Below the pieces are notes generated by a model. It ran no database searches. It was not told the DNA's origin and saw only the letters and a program-made list of their open reading frames with translations. A DNA stretch of 57,015 nucleotides from an uncultured bacterium (GTDB taxonomy: Bacteria > Verrucomicrobiota > Kiritimatiellia > CAIKKV01 > CAITUY01): the NCBI GenBank assembly GCA_903895695.1, contig CAITUY010000079.1, forward strand, positions 1 to 57,015, in the 5' to 3' direction. Positions 42,064 through 50,825 of this stretch are shown one piece after another. Numbering within the stretch: the stretch's first letter is position 1; every line of letters starts with the position of its first letter. The position numbers and the translations under genes were made by a program.

Positions 42064-43356
42064 ATGCCCGAACCTGTTGCCTTTGCCGCCCCGCGCGGCA
42101 TGCGTGATTTCTACCCGGAGGACATGGTCCTCCGCACGGCCATCTTCGACGCCTGGACCCAGGCCGCCCGGCTGTTCGGCTTCGAGGCCTACGACGCCTG
42201 TGTGGTCGAGAACCTCGAACTCCTGAAGCGCAAAGGCGGCGAGGAGATTGTCGACCAGATCTATACGTTCAAGGACAAGAGCGACCGCGACCTGGCCCTG
42301 CGCGCCGAGATGACGCCAACCCTCGCCCGCATGATCACGGCCCGCCAGAACGAATTGGCGTTCCCCATAAAGTGGACGACCATCGCGCAGTGTTTCCGCT
42401 ACGAACGCATGTCGCGCGGCCGCAAACGCGAACACTATCAGTGGAATCTCGATATCGTCGGCGAACCCTCCGTGCTGGCCGAAGCCGAAGTCGTCGCCAC
42501 CGCCGTCTGCGCCCTCGGGCGGCTCGGGCTCAAGCCCGCCGACGTGCGCGTGCACGTCAACAGCCGCGGTCTGCTGTCCGACCTGCTTGCCAAACTCGGG
42601 ATTCCCCGGGAACATCACGCGGCCACCTTCCTGGCCCTGGACAAGCGCGGCAAGGTTGAGGATGCCGATATCGCGGTCATCCTGAAAGAGGCCGGCCTGG
42701 ATGCAGCGCACATTGACGCGGCCTTCCGCATGCTCGGCATCGCCACGTTCGAGGAGGCCGCCGCAGCCCTTGGTGAACGCACGCCCGCGCTGGCCCACCT
42801 GGAGTCGTTCTTCGACGCCATGACCGCCTACGGCATTCGGGAAAGCGTGCGCTTCGACATCTCCGTCATCCGCGGGCTCGGCTATTACACGGGCATCGTA
42901 TTCGAAGGGTTCGATGCGGCGCGCAGCCTGCGGGCCATCTTTGGCGGGGGCCGCTACGACAACCTGCTGGCCGACTTGGGCGGGAAGCCCTGTACCGCCG
43001 TGGGTCTCGGCTTCGGCGACGTGGTGATCGGCGAACTGCTCGTCGAAAAGGGCCTGTTGCCGACGGCCGGCGCCCACCGCGACCTGGCCGTGGGGTTCAT
43101 GGACGAGGCCCAGCAGGCCACGGCCGTGGCGGCAGCCCGGGCTCTGCGCGAAGCCGGCGTCTCCGCCGACCTCGGCCTGCACGCCGAAAAACCGAAGCAC
43201 TTCTTCGCCCGGGCCGCCAAGGGCGCCTTCAAACGCGCCATCTACATCGGGCCCGACGACGTCACCCGCGGCACGGTTCGCGTGAAGACGCTGGCGGATC
43301 GCGCTGAAACCGAAGTGCCTTTGGCCGTGTTGGCAGCCCGTTTGGGGACTCCCTGA
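42064..43356 (+). CDS. hisS: Histidyl-tRNA synthetase
   Basis: A 430-residue class II synthetase. Motif 1 is the APRGMRDFYPEDM region, motif 2 is CFRYERMSRGRKREHYQWNLDIVG, and the HisRS-specific motif is RGLGYYTGIVFEG. Motif 3 is GGGRYDNLLADLGGKPCTAVGLGFG (quoted in part as GRYDNLLADLGGKP). The C-terminal anticodon domain is intact. It charges tRNA-His, whose gene is also in this window. It lies four bases before the MBL hydrolase gene. Confidence 0.96.
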   Translation: MPEPVAFAAPRGMRDFYPEDMVLRTAIFDAWTQAARLFGFEAYDACVVENLELLKRKGGEEIVDQIYTFKDKSDRDLALRAEMTPTLARMITARQNELAFPIKWTTIAQCFRYERMSRGRKREHYQWNLDIVGEPSVLAEAEVVATAVCALGRLGLKPADVRVHVNSRGLLSDLLAKLGIPREHHAATFLALDKRGKVEDADIAVILKEAGLDAAHIDAAFRMLGIATFEEAAAALGERTPALAHLESFFDAMTAYGIRESVRFDISVIRGLGYYTGIVFEGFDAARSLRAIFGGGRYDNLLADLGGKPCTAVGLGFGDVVIGELLVEKGLLPTAGAHRDLAVGFMDEAQQATAVAAARALREAGVSADLGLHAEKPKHFFARAAKGAFKRAIYIGPDDVTRGTVRVKTLADRAETEVPLAVLAARLGTP

Positions 43357-43360
43357 TCCC

Positions 43361-43981
43361 ATGCACGTCCAATCTGTTCTCGTCGGCGAATTCGGGGTCA
43401 ACTGCTATGTGGTCTGGGGTGACGCGCAGCGCGCCCTGGTCATCGACCCGGGCGCCGACGCAGAGGCCGTGGCCGATGTCATCGACAGCAAGCGGTTGAC
43501 TGTCGCGGCCTACCTGATCACGCACGGGCACATGGACCATGTGTCCGCCCTGGCCCCGCTGGCAACGCTCTACCCGGCGCCCATTGCGATGCATCCCAAG
43601 GACGCGGCCTGGGCGTTCTCCAAAGTCAATGCAATGCTGCCCTACTACGCGGCACCGGTCCGTCCCGCCGCCATCGAACGGCACCTGGCCGGCGGCGAGA
43701 CCTACGAGGATGGCGGATTGACGTACCAGGTCATCGCGACCCCCGGCCATACGGCCGGCGGCGTCTGTTTCTATTTTCCCGCAGCAAAGGCCGTCTTCAC
43801 CGGCGACACGCTCTTTGCCGGCTCAGTTGGCCGAACCGATTTCCCGGGCGGCGATGAGTCCCTGCTGAATGCCTCGCTCCGCGTGTTGACTCGCCTTCCC
43901 GACGCCACGACCGTCTTTCCCGGCCACGGCCCCCAAACGACCATCGGCCAGGAAAAGGCGACCAATCCCTTTATCCGGTAG
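43361..43981 (+). CDS. MBL-fold metallohydrolase, glyoxalase II-like
   Basis: A 206-residue metallo-beta-lactamase fold hydrolase with the dinuclear metal motif THGHMDH (H55, H57, D59, H60), TPGHTAGG and a later PGHGPQTT. This short YcbL/GloB-like type usually hydrolyses S-lactoylglutathione-like or other thioesters; the C-terminal glutathione-binding region of true GloB is missing, so the exact substrate is open. It begins four bases after hisS and is the last gene of the batD-mtaB-proS-HU-hisS run. Confidence 0.88.
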   Translation: MHVQSVLVGEFGVNCYVVWGDAQRALVIDPGADAEAVADVIDSKRLTVAAYLITHGHMDHVSALAPLATLYPAPIAMHPKDAAWAFSKVNAMLPYYAAPVRPAAIERHLAGGETYEDGGLTYQVIATPGHTAGGVCFYFPAAKAVFTGDTLFAGSVGRTDFPGGDESLLNASLRVLTRLPDATTVFPGHGPQTTIGQEKATNPFIR

Positions 43982-43999
43982 CTGTAGAGAGGCGCTCAT

Positions 44000-44020
44000 C
44001 GAGGAACACAGTGTTCCTCG
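44000..44020. terminator. Hairpin after the MBL hydrolase gene
   Basis: CGAGGAACAC (44000-44009) and GTGTTCCTCG (44011-44020) pair perfectly around a single A. No U-tract follows, so it may be a terminator stem, an operator or a repeat remnant. The rest of 43982-44270 shows no gene that I can support. Confidence 0.4.
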
Positions 44021-44270
44021 CTATCTGTCAGCGCGAGCCTCGCAGGCTTTCACGGGAAACCGTCTCCATCTTCCGCCAGTAGAGGTCCTGAGTCACGGAC
44101 TGCGCGCCTGACCGTAATAAGGCGGCATGTGCGGCGTGGTCGACGTGTGAAGCAACTTGTCAGTGGCGAGCAGTTGAAGCCTGGTCGGGATGCAATAGCG
44201 ATCGCGACGTTCCCTGCCGTGCGACGATATCTTAACTTTCAGCGTCAGGTACCAGTAGTGGAACACTCGG

Positions 44271-44933
44271 CTAATGAGCTTCGAGCTGATGAAGTCCCAT
44301 TCGCACGGTAGCGATCACAGTTCGAATCTCTTCTTCCAGACGCCTGAACGCCGGCAGGACCCGAAGTGCCTGGAAGTCCGACATGTGCCTCGATACGAGT
44401 AATGCGCCCCTTTCGAGACGGAACCGTTTGAGTCTGCGCCCCCTCCGTTCGCTGGCAATCTTCAGGCACTCGTAAAGCACTGCTTTTGGATTCGGAAGCG
44501 CCTCGATCCGATGTGGCTGCGGGAGGTCAAGTCGCGCTGTCCCGCTAGGATTGTCGGCCGCATGGCGGATGGCAACAGGATCGAGGAGAAGCCAAGCCTC
44601 CTGCATGCGAACAGGAACAACGCACACATGTGGTACGTCGAAGCCTTGCATCTTTGCCGTTTGAACAGCAGTCTGGATCTCGCCATAGCGGCGTTCCGGG
44701 TCCTGTCCCTCCGCATCACGATGCACAAAGAGCATGTTGCAGGGGTACAACTCCACGGCTTTAGCGATACGGTCGCCCAAAGCTCGAGGCGGCGACACGA
44801 GACGCCGCAGATCGGCCCACTCACATTGCACAACCACTTCCCCGACATGCTGTCGTATGGCCCACTCCAGAATGGGGAGCAGCGCGGCATCAGACGAACC
44901 GTCCGCGAGTAATGTGCAATCGAGCGACGGCAT
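44271..44933 (-). CDS. Small TOPRIM-like / DUF4276-like protein paired with an ATPase
   Basis: A 220-residue protein whose N-terminus (SLDCTLLADGSSDAALLPIL) resembles the start of TOPRIM or DUF4276 proteins, with ADGSSD where TOPRIM has a conserved Glu. A second acidic motif, MLFVHRDAEG (about 67-76), is in the DxD position. VRMQEAWLLLDPVAIRHAAD is characteristic of this family as I remember it. The metal site may be non-standard. The function is unknown, but TOPRIM partners of OLD-type ATPases are often nucleases. It follows the ATPase stop by three bases, so the two act as one unit. GC content is visibly lower than in hisS and proS. Confidence 0.72.
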   Translation of the reverse strand: MPSLDCTLLADGSSDAALLPILEWAIRQHVGEVVVQCEWADLRRLVSPPRALGDRIAKAVELYPCNMLFVHRDAEGQDPERRYGEIQTAVQTAKMQGFDVPHVCVVPVRMQEAWLLLDPVAIRHAADNPSGTARLDLPQPHRIEALPNPKAVLYECLKIASERRGRRLKRFRLERGALLVSRHMSDFQALRVLPAFRRLEEEIRTVIATVRMGLHQLEAH

Positions 44934-44936
44934 GCC

Positions 44937-46463
44937 CTACTCCGCGACTCTCCGCAGACCCGGCAGGTAGGGATTGAGGTCATCGCGATCCGCTACGCGC
45001 CTCCGCCCCCTCGCGCGGGGTTCAAGGCGCGTCTTCTCACCCGTTTTGTAGAGTGCCGTCGGTTGCTCGATCGGCGGCGCCACGGGGTTGAGATAGGCCA
45101 GTAGCTTGCCTTTGGGCACGGGCCTCGTCGTCGGATCCGCCTTCTGGCGCCATGTGTCAGGAAGGCAACTGAACACGACCTTGCGCATGTGTTGACCTGA
45201 CCGGATATCCTCCCGTGCTTCCGCGACGAGCAAACTCTCCTCCGGCACGTCCAATACCACCCCTGGGGAATGCGTGTTGACTATCACCTGGCGCAATGGA
45301 TTCGTTTCATCTACAGCTTCATCCGGATCGGTGGCGATGGCTTCCAACAAACGGATCATCGCGGGAATGCGCTCGGGATGAATTCCATTCTCCGGTTCCT
45401 CCAGACAAACCACCCCCTGCGCATACGTGTCCATCTCGAGCACCGTCAAGGCCATGAAGCGAAGAGTACCGTCGGAAAGCGACCTGGCCGGGAACACGGC
45501 ACCATCGCGTCCGGTAACCTTAAGCGTCAAAAGCTGCCGCTTCTCATCTCTGTCCACGGCAATGCCCGCTACATCGTCGATAAGCTCGCCTAACCGGTTC
45601 ACAGCCTGGAAGTATACGCCCGTCTCGTCCGACTTCGATTTGCCTGAACTCGATGCCGTTGCCAGATGGTACAGGGTAGACGCAAGGTGCGCACCGTTTG
45701 AGTTGAGATGAATTGGGGCATTGATGTAATCCGGTTCACGCAATTCAATTGGCTCAAGCTGCAGCAGTTGCCAGGACTCCATCTCGCGCCTGGCGCACAG
45801 AGCAGTCGGACTCTCCGCGGCATTCGCCACAGACAGTACTGTCCGCGGTTGCGTGGCGGGATTGCTAATGCCACGTCCTCGGCCGCCGCCGTCTTCGTGC
45901 AGTCTGATGACGCGGTTCTGCCCTTCGCCCTCCGTGGAGATGAAGGCCGCAGCCCTTCGTTTGACGCGCAACGCCGTTCTCCGCCATGTCGCCGGCACAT
46001 GACTGAACTGCAGGTGCTTGCCAGCCTGCTTGAGATGTATATGGACAAGTTCCTCTTTGATGATCTCCAACGGTCCACGGCTTACGGCCATCTCGGCGTT
46101 ATCCCTAAGTCGCAGTTCGAGCGTATAGCGAAGCAGATTGGCAGTTGCCGTTGCCTGCTGCCCCAGGTCGTCCACGGCTTCAGGCGGTGCTATCATCTCC
46201 ACTTCAAACGACATGCGGTCGGTCGTGCAATCGCCTACACGATGGAACAGGTCGCGGACATCGGCAGTGGACGCTTTCTGGCTGCGAACCGAAAGTGCCG
46301 CTTCCATGAGCGTCTGACTCGCACTGGCGCTGAGGAATCGGATCGCGTCAAAGAGGTTCGACTTCCCCACTCCGTTGGGACCGGCAATGCAAGTAAACGG
46401 CCCGAACCGCACATCGACATCGACCAAGTTCTTAAAGCCACTAACTTTTAGTCGCGTAAGCAT
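44937..46463 (-). CDS. OLD/RecF-type AAA ATPase, candidate defence protein
   Basis: A 508-residue ABC-type AAA ATPase with Walker A GPNGVGKS (28-35), a long central region without clear similarity, signature LSDGTLRF (329-336), Walker B VVCLEEPENGIHP (351-363) and switch His 398 (VIVNTHSP). The N-terminal MLTRLKVSGFKNLVDVDVRF is typical of RecF/OLD-like ATPases. There is no C-terminal TOPRIM domain, unlike full OLD nucleases; instead a separate small gene follows. A line-by-line count gives about 50-57% G+C, against about 68% in hisS. Such ATPase plus small-partner pairs are common in phage-defence islands (PARIS AriA/AriB and others). ATG 46463 has GAGG six bases upstream. Confidence 0.82.
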   Translation of the reverse strand: MLTRLKVSGFKNLVDVDVRFGPFTCIAGPNGVGKSNLFDAIRFLSASASQTLMEAALSVRSQKASTADVRDLFHRVGDCTTDRMSFEVEMIAPPEAVDDLGQQATATANLLRYTLELRLRDNAEMAVSRGPLEIIKEELVHIHLKQAGKHLQFSHVPATWRRTALRVKRRAAAFISTEGEGQNRVIRLHEDGGGRGRGISNPATQPRTVLSVANAAESPTALCARREMESWQLLQLEPIELREPDYINAPIHLNSNGAHLASTLYHLATASSSGKSKSDETGVYFQAVNRLGELIDDVAGIAVDRDEKRQLLTLKVTGRDGAVFPARSLSDGTLRFMALTVLEMDTYAQGVVCLEEPENGIHPERIPAMIRLLEAIATDPDEAVDETNPLRQVIVNTHSPGVVLDVPEESLLVAEAREDIRSGQHMRKVVFSCLPDTWRQKADPTTRPVPKGKLLAYLNPVAPPIEQPTALYKTGEKTRLEPRARGRRRVADRDDLNPYLPGLRRVAE

Positions 46464-46484
46464 GCGGCACCTCTTTCACTTCAC

Positions 46485-46513
46485 ATTGTGCCGCATCGGC
46501 ACCCTGTTGGCAA
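46485..46513 (-). promoter_or_regulatory. Predicted promoter of the ATPase / TOPRIM-like unit
   Basis: On the minus strand, TTGCCA (46513-46508), a 17-base spacer and CACAAT (46490-46485) lie just before the ATPase start. Transcription would begin near 46478, with the GAGG of the ATPase gene in a short leader. The pair thus has its own promoter. Confidence 0.5.
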
Positions 46514-46609
46514 TCAGCCCCTTCTGAAGATCGTGCTCGTCGAGTGGCTCCGCCGGGTCGAGGAATTCGACGAGCCCAAACCATTAACCAATTGCACGGC
46601 AGTAGGATA

Positions 46610-46638
46610 CAATTGTCGCCCCACTGGTGCGACAATTG
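46610..46638. repeat. Perfect 10-bp inverted repeat
   Basis: CAATTGTCGC (46610-46619) and GCGACAATTG (46629-46638) flank the 9-base centre CCCACTGGT. It lies between the radical SAM stop and the ATPase promoter, with no U-tract on the minus strand. It could be an operator for the ATPase unit or a terminator stem. Confidence 0.6.
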
Positions 46639-46650
46639 CTGACTCCCGAA

Positions 46651-48333
46651 TCAGAAAAGCGCGCTCGCCAGAACGTCCTCAGCCGCCTGCACCCAGCCGC
46701 GATCGAACCGACGGCCCGGCGGCAGGCGCACAAATACACGGCGCGAGGCAATGAGATTGCGCAGCGACGCCGCGGCATAGCGGTCCAGTAGGTGTGCGGG
46801 CTGACGGCGAATCGTGCCGACCAGCGCATCCAGCAAGTCGAGCGGCTCCTCCTGGCAAGGCTCGAGCACGAATTGCCAGAGCATATCGGCATCCTGGCGA
46901 ATTGCCTGCCGGATGACCCCCTGCAGCGTTCCACATTTTCCGAATAGGTCCGCGCCGGCCAGCCGCACGGCCCGGCGGTTCCGCGTGCCTGGAATCGCGA
47001 TGCCTGGCCGCCATGCGACCAGGTCGACGGAGACCTCCTCCGTGAACAGATCCGGCAGGCTTCGCCCGACGAATCGCCGGGTCCGCACGTCGGACTGAAT
47101 CCGTTCCTCGACGTTGAGCATGTCCTTCGGCGTCATGGTCGAAGTGCGCCGCACGCCATAGGGCGGACGGGGATCCGCCACCACCCCCCACTCCCGGTGC
47201 CGGTCCCGTAGTTCGGTGCCCGGCAGCAGGAGCGTCTGAAGGCATTGCACCTCCACCCCCGGCAACCGGCGGGCCCACGGCAGGCTTTCGCGCAGGTCGC
47301 GCAAGCGCTGTAGCGGCAGGCCATACATTACATCCAGCGTCACCCGGATGCCCCGTCCTGCGAGCAATCTCACGCCCCGCTCCACCGCCGCCACGTCAGT
47401 CGGCCGGCGGATCGCCTCCAAAACCCGGGCGTCTCGGCTCTGAAGGCCGACCTCGATCTCTGTCACATTCGCAGCCGCCAAGGCCTCCGAGTCAGCCGGT
47501 ATGATCCGCTCCGCCGCCAACTCGACGAAGAAGCGCAGGCGTCTGTCGCGATTGAGTTCGACCAGGGTCTTAAGTACCTCGCGAAAGGCGGGATGGGCAT
47601 TGAACGTGGGATCCACAAAACGAATCTCGCGAGCGCCCAGGGCCTGCAGCGCACGGATGCGCGCCGCGATTTCCCTCGGCGCCAGGAATGTCATCCGGCG
47701 GCGGAAATGCGGATAGCGGCAGTACGTGCACCTGAACGGGCAGCCACGCGAAGTTTCGAGACAAGCCAGACCTTGCGCGTCAGGGCGGCAGGCGGGATGT
47801 GAAGGCGGCGGCAGCGCATCCCTCAGGTCGACCTCCGGCACGGGCGTTCGGCCCCAACGGTACCCCGACGGCCCGAGTAGCGCCACCGTGTCATCATCAA
47901 CCGAGCTTCCGGCACGATAGGCCCGCAGCAACTTCGGGAAGACGATCTCGCCCTCGCCCACCACGATGGCATCGGCGATACCCGCGCGGAAGAGAAACGG
48001 ATGCCGCCGCGCCACCTCGGGTCCGCCCATTACAACGCGGGTTCGTGGCGACAACGCCTTGACGACGCGGGCCAGGCGCAGGCTGCGCTCGATGTTCCAC
48101 AGGAAGAGCGATATGGCCAGCACGGCGGGACGCCGTGCCGCCAGGTAGGCGGCCAACGCAGGGCCGTCGGCGTCCTCCAAGCCGGCGGGAAGGCGGTCGA
48201 AGCGGTAATGGCGGTCTTCACCCGCCCTCTCGGCCGCATGTTGGAGGTAAGCCGCGGCCAGCGGCACGTTCTCGTGATCCCCCTCGACATCGTTGTCGAG
48301 TTGCGGCAGTTGGAGAAAAATGACTTCGCGCAC
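46651..48333 (-). CDS. B12-binding radical SAM protein of unknown function
   Basis: A 560-residue protein with an N-terminal cobalamin-binding Rossmann domain (about 1-140; VVMGGPEVARR, ADAIVVGEGEI), then a radical SAM core with C198-x3-C202-x2-C205 (CPFRCTYCRY). EIEVGLQSRDARVLEAIRRP and VTLDVMYGLPLQ follow. The final 150 residues are a family-specific tail. Class B enzymes of this type methylate or rearrange unactivated carbons, but no substrate is evident. The gene lies six bases before the flavodiiron protein gene on the same strand, hinting at coexpression. Confidence 0.88.
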   Translation of the reverse strand: MREVIFLQLPQLDNDVEGDHENVPLAAAYLQHAAERAGEDRHYRFDRLPAGLEDADGPALAAYLAARRPAVLAISLFLWNIERSLRLARVVKALSPRTRVVMGGPEVARRHPFLFRAGIADAIVVGEGEIVFPKLLRAYRAGSSVDDDTVALLGPSGYRWGRTPVPEVDLRDALPPPSHPACRPDAQGLACLETSRGCPFRCTYCRYPHFRRRMTFLAPREIAARIRALQALGAREIRFVDPTFNAHPAFREVLKTLVELNRDRRLRFFVELAAERIIPADSEALAAANVTEIEVGLQSRDARVLEAIRRPTDVAAVERGVRLLAGRGIRVTLDVMYGLPLQRLRDLRESLPWARRLPGVEVQCLQTLLLPGTELRDRHREWGVVADPRPPYGVRRTSTMTPKDMLNVEERIQSDVRTRRFVGRSLPDLFTEEVSVDLVAWRPGIAIPGTRNRRAVRLAGADLFGKCGTLQGVIRQAIRQDADMLWQFVLEPCQEEPLDLLDALVGTIRRQPAHLLDRYAAASLRNLIASRRVFVRLPPGRRFDRGWVQAAEDVLASALF

Positions 48334-48339
48334 GGGCCG

Positions 48340-49524
48340 TTACGCCTTGACGAGTGCGCCGAGGTCGCGCCCATAGGCACGGCACTGGTCGAGGTCGGCC
48401 TGGGCCGGCTGCCACTTCACGCGCAAGCCCTCCTTCGCCACCGGGATCTGGCACGCCTCAAAGTGCTCCTCAAGCAACTTTACGCTCTCGCCCGACCAGC
48501 CGTATGAGCCGAACGCCGCCCCGATCTTGTTCTTGAAGCGCAGGCCACGCAATTCCTCCAGCGTCTTCGTCACGCTGGGCAGCACCCCGTTGTTGTAGGT
48601 GCACGACCCCAGGACGATCAGCCGAGACCGGAAGATCTCGACCATCATATCGTTGGTGTCGCTGATGGCGGCATTGAATACCTTGCTTTCGATGCCCGCC
48701 TCGCCGAGTCCCTCGCTGATCGATTTGGCCATGTGTTCGGTCGCGTTCCACATCGTCCCGTAGATCACCGTCGCGCGCGGCTCGGGTTTCTGGGTCGCCC
48801 ACTCGCGGTACTTGGTGACGATCTGCAGCGGATCCTTGCGCCACAGCACGCCATGACTGGTCGCGATCATCTCGATTTTGAGGTTCATGGCGACCAGTTC
48901 GTCGATCTTCTTCAGCACGCGGTCGCTGTACGGCGTCAAAATGTTGGCGTAGTACTTCAGCGCCTCCTCGTACAGTTCCTCCTCGTCCACCAAGTCGTTG
49001 AACCGGAAGGCCGTCGCATAGTGCTGCCCGAACGCGTCGTTGGACATCAGAACATTGGCGCCGGTCACGTACGTGAACATCGTATCGGGCCAGTGCAACA
49101 TCGTTGCTTCAACGAATACCAATTCGCGCGTGCCGATCGACAGCCGGTCGCCGGTCTTGACCGTCTTCATCGGCCACGATTCATGGTAGTGGCCGGGCAC
49201 GCTGGTGGCGCCGCCGCGCGAGACGATCAGCGTGGCCTTCGGGCACAGCCGCATCAGGGCCGGCAGGCTTCCCGAGTGATCAGGCTCGCAATGATTCACC
49301 ACCACGTAATCGATGGAAGCCGGATCGACCAACTGGCGGAGCTTGCCCAGGAACTCGTCGGCGTGGGGCCCCCACACCGTATCCACCAGCACGGTCTTCT
49401 CGTCCTTGATCAGGAACGCGTTGTAAGTCGTCCCGCGATGCACGGAAAGCTCATGGCCGTGAAACCGGCGAATGCCCCAATCCGTCACCCCGACCCAATG
49501 CACACCTTTGGCGATTTCTGTCAT
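48340..49524 (-). CDS. Flavodiiron protein (FprA / A-type flavoprotein)
   Basis: A 394-residue protein. The N-terminal metallo-beta-lactamase-like diiron domain carries NHCEPDHSG (H78, E80, D82, H83) and further ligands. The C-terminal flavodoxin domain (about 251-394) has TVIYGTMWNATEHMA as the FMN-binding loop. These enzymes reduce oxygen to water or nitric oxide to nitrous oxide, protecting anaerobes. There is no rubredoxin fusion. GAGGAGG five bases before ATG 49524 supports that start over the longer in-frame one. It is divergent from the ATP-grasp gene by 156 bp. Confidence 0.94.
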   Translation of the reverse strand: MTEIAKGVHWVGVTDWGIRRFHGHELSVHRGTTYNAFLIKDEKTVLVDTVWGPHADEFLGKLRQLVDPASIDYVVVNHCEPDHSGSLPALMRLCPKATLIVSRGGATSVPGHYHESWPMKTVKTGDRLSIGTRELVFVEATMLHWPDTMFTYVTGANVLMSNDAFGQHYATAFRFNDLVDEEELYEEALKYYANILTPYSDRVLKKIDELVAMNLKIEMIATSHGVLWRKDPLQIVTKYREWATQKPEPRATVIYGTMWNATEHMAKSISEGLGEAGIESKVFNAAISDTNDMMVEIFRSRLIVLGSCTYNNGVLPSVTKTLEELRGLRFKNKIGAAFGSYGWSGESVKLLEEHFEACQIPVAKEGLRVKWQPAQADLDQCRAYGRDLGALVKA

Positions 49525-49680
49525 CGTAGCCTCCTCGCCCGGCCTTCCATGGGAGCCGGACTGCGGCCGTGAAGATATCAAGTGGGCGGCCGCTTGCCAC
49601 GTCTTTTGCGCCGTCGTTCTTGCATTCGCCCGACGGATCGATTAAACCTTTCACAACGCGTGTCACGCGGGAGGAATACC

Positions 49681-50733
49681 GTGAAGAACCGAACCCCATA
49701 CCACGTGGCCCTGATCTACAACGCCGGCGCCTCGGCTACTCCCGAGGTGCCGGAGGATAGCAGCAGCACCGGCGACCTGCAGCGCATGATCCGCCTCATG
49801 GCCCGGGCCCTGCGCAAAGTCGGCTACCGCGTCACCATTGTTTCCCTGGCGAACGACCTGCTCGCATTCCAGCGGCGCTTGCACCGCCTCAAGCCTGATA
49901 TCGTCTTCAATCAGTATGACGACGTCGTGCACGGCGCGCTCTACGAGATGCGCGTGGCCGCACTCGTTCAAATGATGGGGTTTCCGATGACCGGGTGCCC
50001 CGCCCTTGCGCTCGGGCTCAGCCGCTACAAGTACATGTCGGCCAGCCTGCTTCAGGGGGCCGGAGTGCCGATCCCGTCGAACACCGAGTTGCTCGAACGC
50101 ATCGGCGACGTCGATCGCTGCCGCTGGCAGTTCCCGGTGATTGTCCAACCCAGCCGCGAGCATGCCGGCATTGGGATCGCGCGCGACTCTGTCGTCCACT
50201 CCAAGTCCGCCCTGCGCCAGAAGGTCCGCCAGATCCTCACGGAGTTCCATCAGCCGGCCCTGGCCCAGCGGTTCCTGCCCGGCCGCGAATTCAATGTCAG
50301 TATCCTCGGCGGCCGCAAACTGAACGTCCTGCCGCTGGCGGAGGTGGACTACACGCGCCTGCCGTCGGACATCCCGCCGATCATGTCCTATGCGGCCAAG
50401 TGGATGGAAAACAGCATCGAGTACCAGAATACGTCCGTGATCTGCCCCGCCGCGGTCACGCCCGAACTGGCGCGCGAGATCAGCGCCATCTCGCTTAAGG
50501 CGTTTCGAGCCGTGGGTGGCTGGGGATACGGCCGCGTCGACATCCGGCTCGACGAGGCGGGCAGGCCTTGCGTGCTCGAAGTTAACTGCAACCCGTCCCT
50601 TGAGGAAGGCGTAGCTCTGGCGCGCTCGGCGCTGAAGACCGGCATGGACTACCCGCACTTGCTCCAGCACATCGTCAAGATCGCCATGGAAGGCCCATCT
50701 TTCGACGTGGGCATAGGCGTACCGATGTTCTAG
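49681..50733 (+). CDS. ATP-grasp ligase, D-Ala-D-Ala ligase-like
   Basis: A 350-residue ATP-grasp enzyme with the lobe pattern of D-alanine-D-alanine ligases. LGLSRYKYMSASLLQGAGVP marks the central lobe start, FPVIVQPSREHAGIGIARDS the nucleotide lobe, RFLPGREFNVSILGG the next strand, and WGYGRVDIRLDEAGRPCVLEVNCNPSLEEG the Mg/ATP site. It is not Ddl itself: the N-terminus (VALIYNAGASATPEVPED) and missing cell-wall neighbours point to a peptide or amino-acid ligase of unknown product. The start is GTG 49681 with GGGAGGA about six bases upstream. Confidence 0.88.
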   Translation: MKNRTPYHVALIYNAGASATPEVPEDSSSTGDLQRMIRLMARALRKVGYRVTIVSLANDLLAFQRRLHRLKPDIVFNQYDDVVHGALYEMRVAALVQMMGFPMTGCPALALGLSRYKYMSASLLQGAGVPIPSNTELLERIGDVDRCRWQFPVIVQPSREHAGIGIARDSVVHSKSALRQKVRQILTEFHQPALAQRFLPGREFNVSILGGRKLNVLPLAEVDYTRLPSDIPPIMSYAAKWMENSIEYQNTSVICPAAVTPELAREISAISLKAFRAVGGWGYGRVDIRLDEAGRPCVLEVNCNPSLEEGVALARSALKTGMDYPHLLQHIVKIAMEGPSFDVGIGVPMF

Positions 50734-50740
50734 GAGAGAG

Positions 50741-50823
50741 GCTGAAGGCTGTAGGCTTTAGGCTGTAGTATTCCCCTACGGCCTACAGGCTAATCTGCTA
50801 CAGCCCGGGCGTCCCAGTGGGAC
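50741..50823. repeat. GGCTGTAG repeat cluster with inverted copies
   Basis: GGCTGTAGGC (747-756 of the 50 kb block), GGCTGTAG (50761-50768) and inverted copies GCCTACAGGC (50781-50790) and CTACAGC (50798-50804) can form stems. GTCCCA-G-TGGGAC (50811-50823) is a further small palindrome. The cluster fills the gap between convergent ATP-grasp and metallopeptidase genes and may act as a bidirectional terminator. Confidence 0.7.
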
Positions 50824-50825
50824 AC

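Noticed and set aside
42046..43401. A 451-residue minus-strand frame over hisS
   Set aside because: It is a shadow of histidyl-tRNA synthetase, with no motifs and no start signals.
46488..46754. An 88-residue plus-strand frame between the ATPase and radical SAM genes
   Set aside because: It overlaps the 3' end of the radical SAM gene, has no ribosome-binding site and shows shadow-frame composition.
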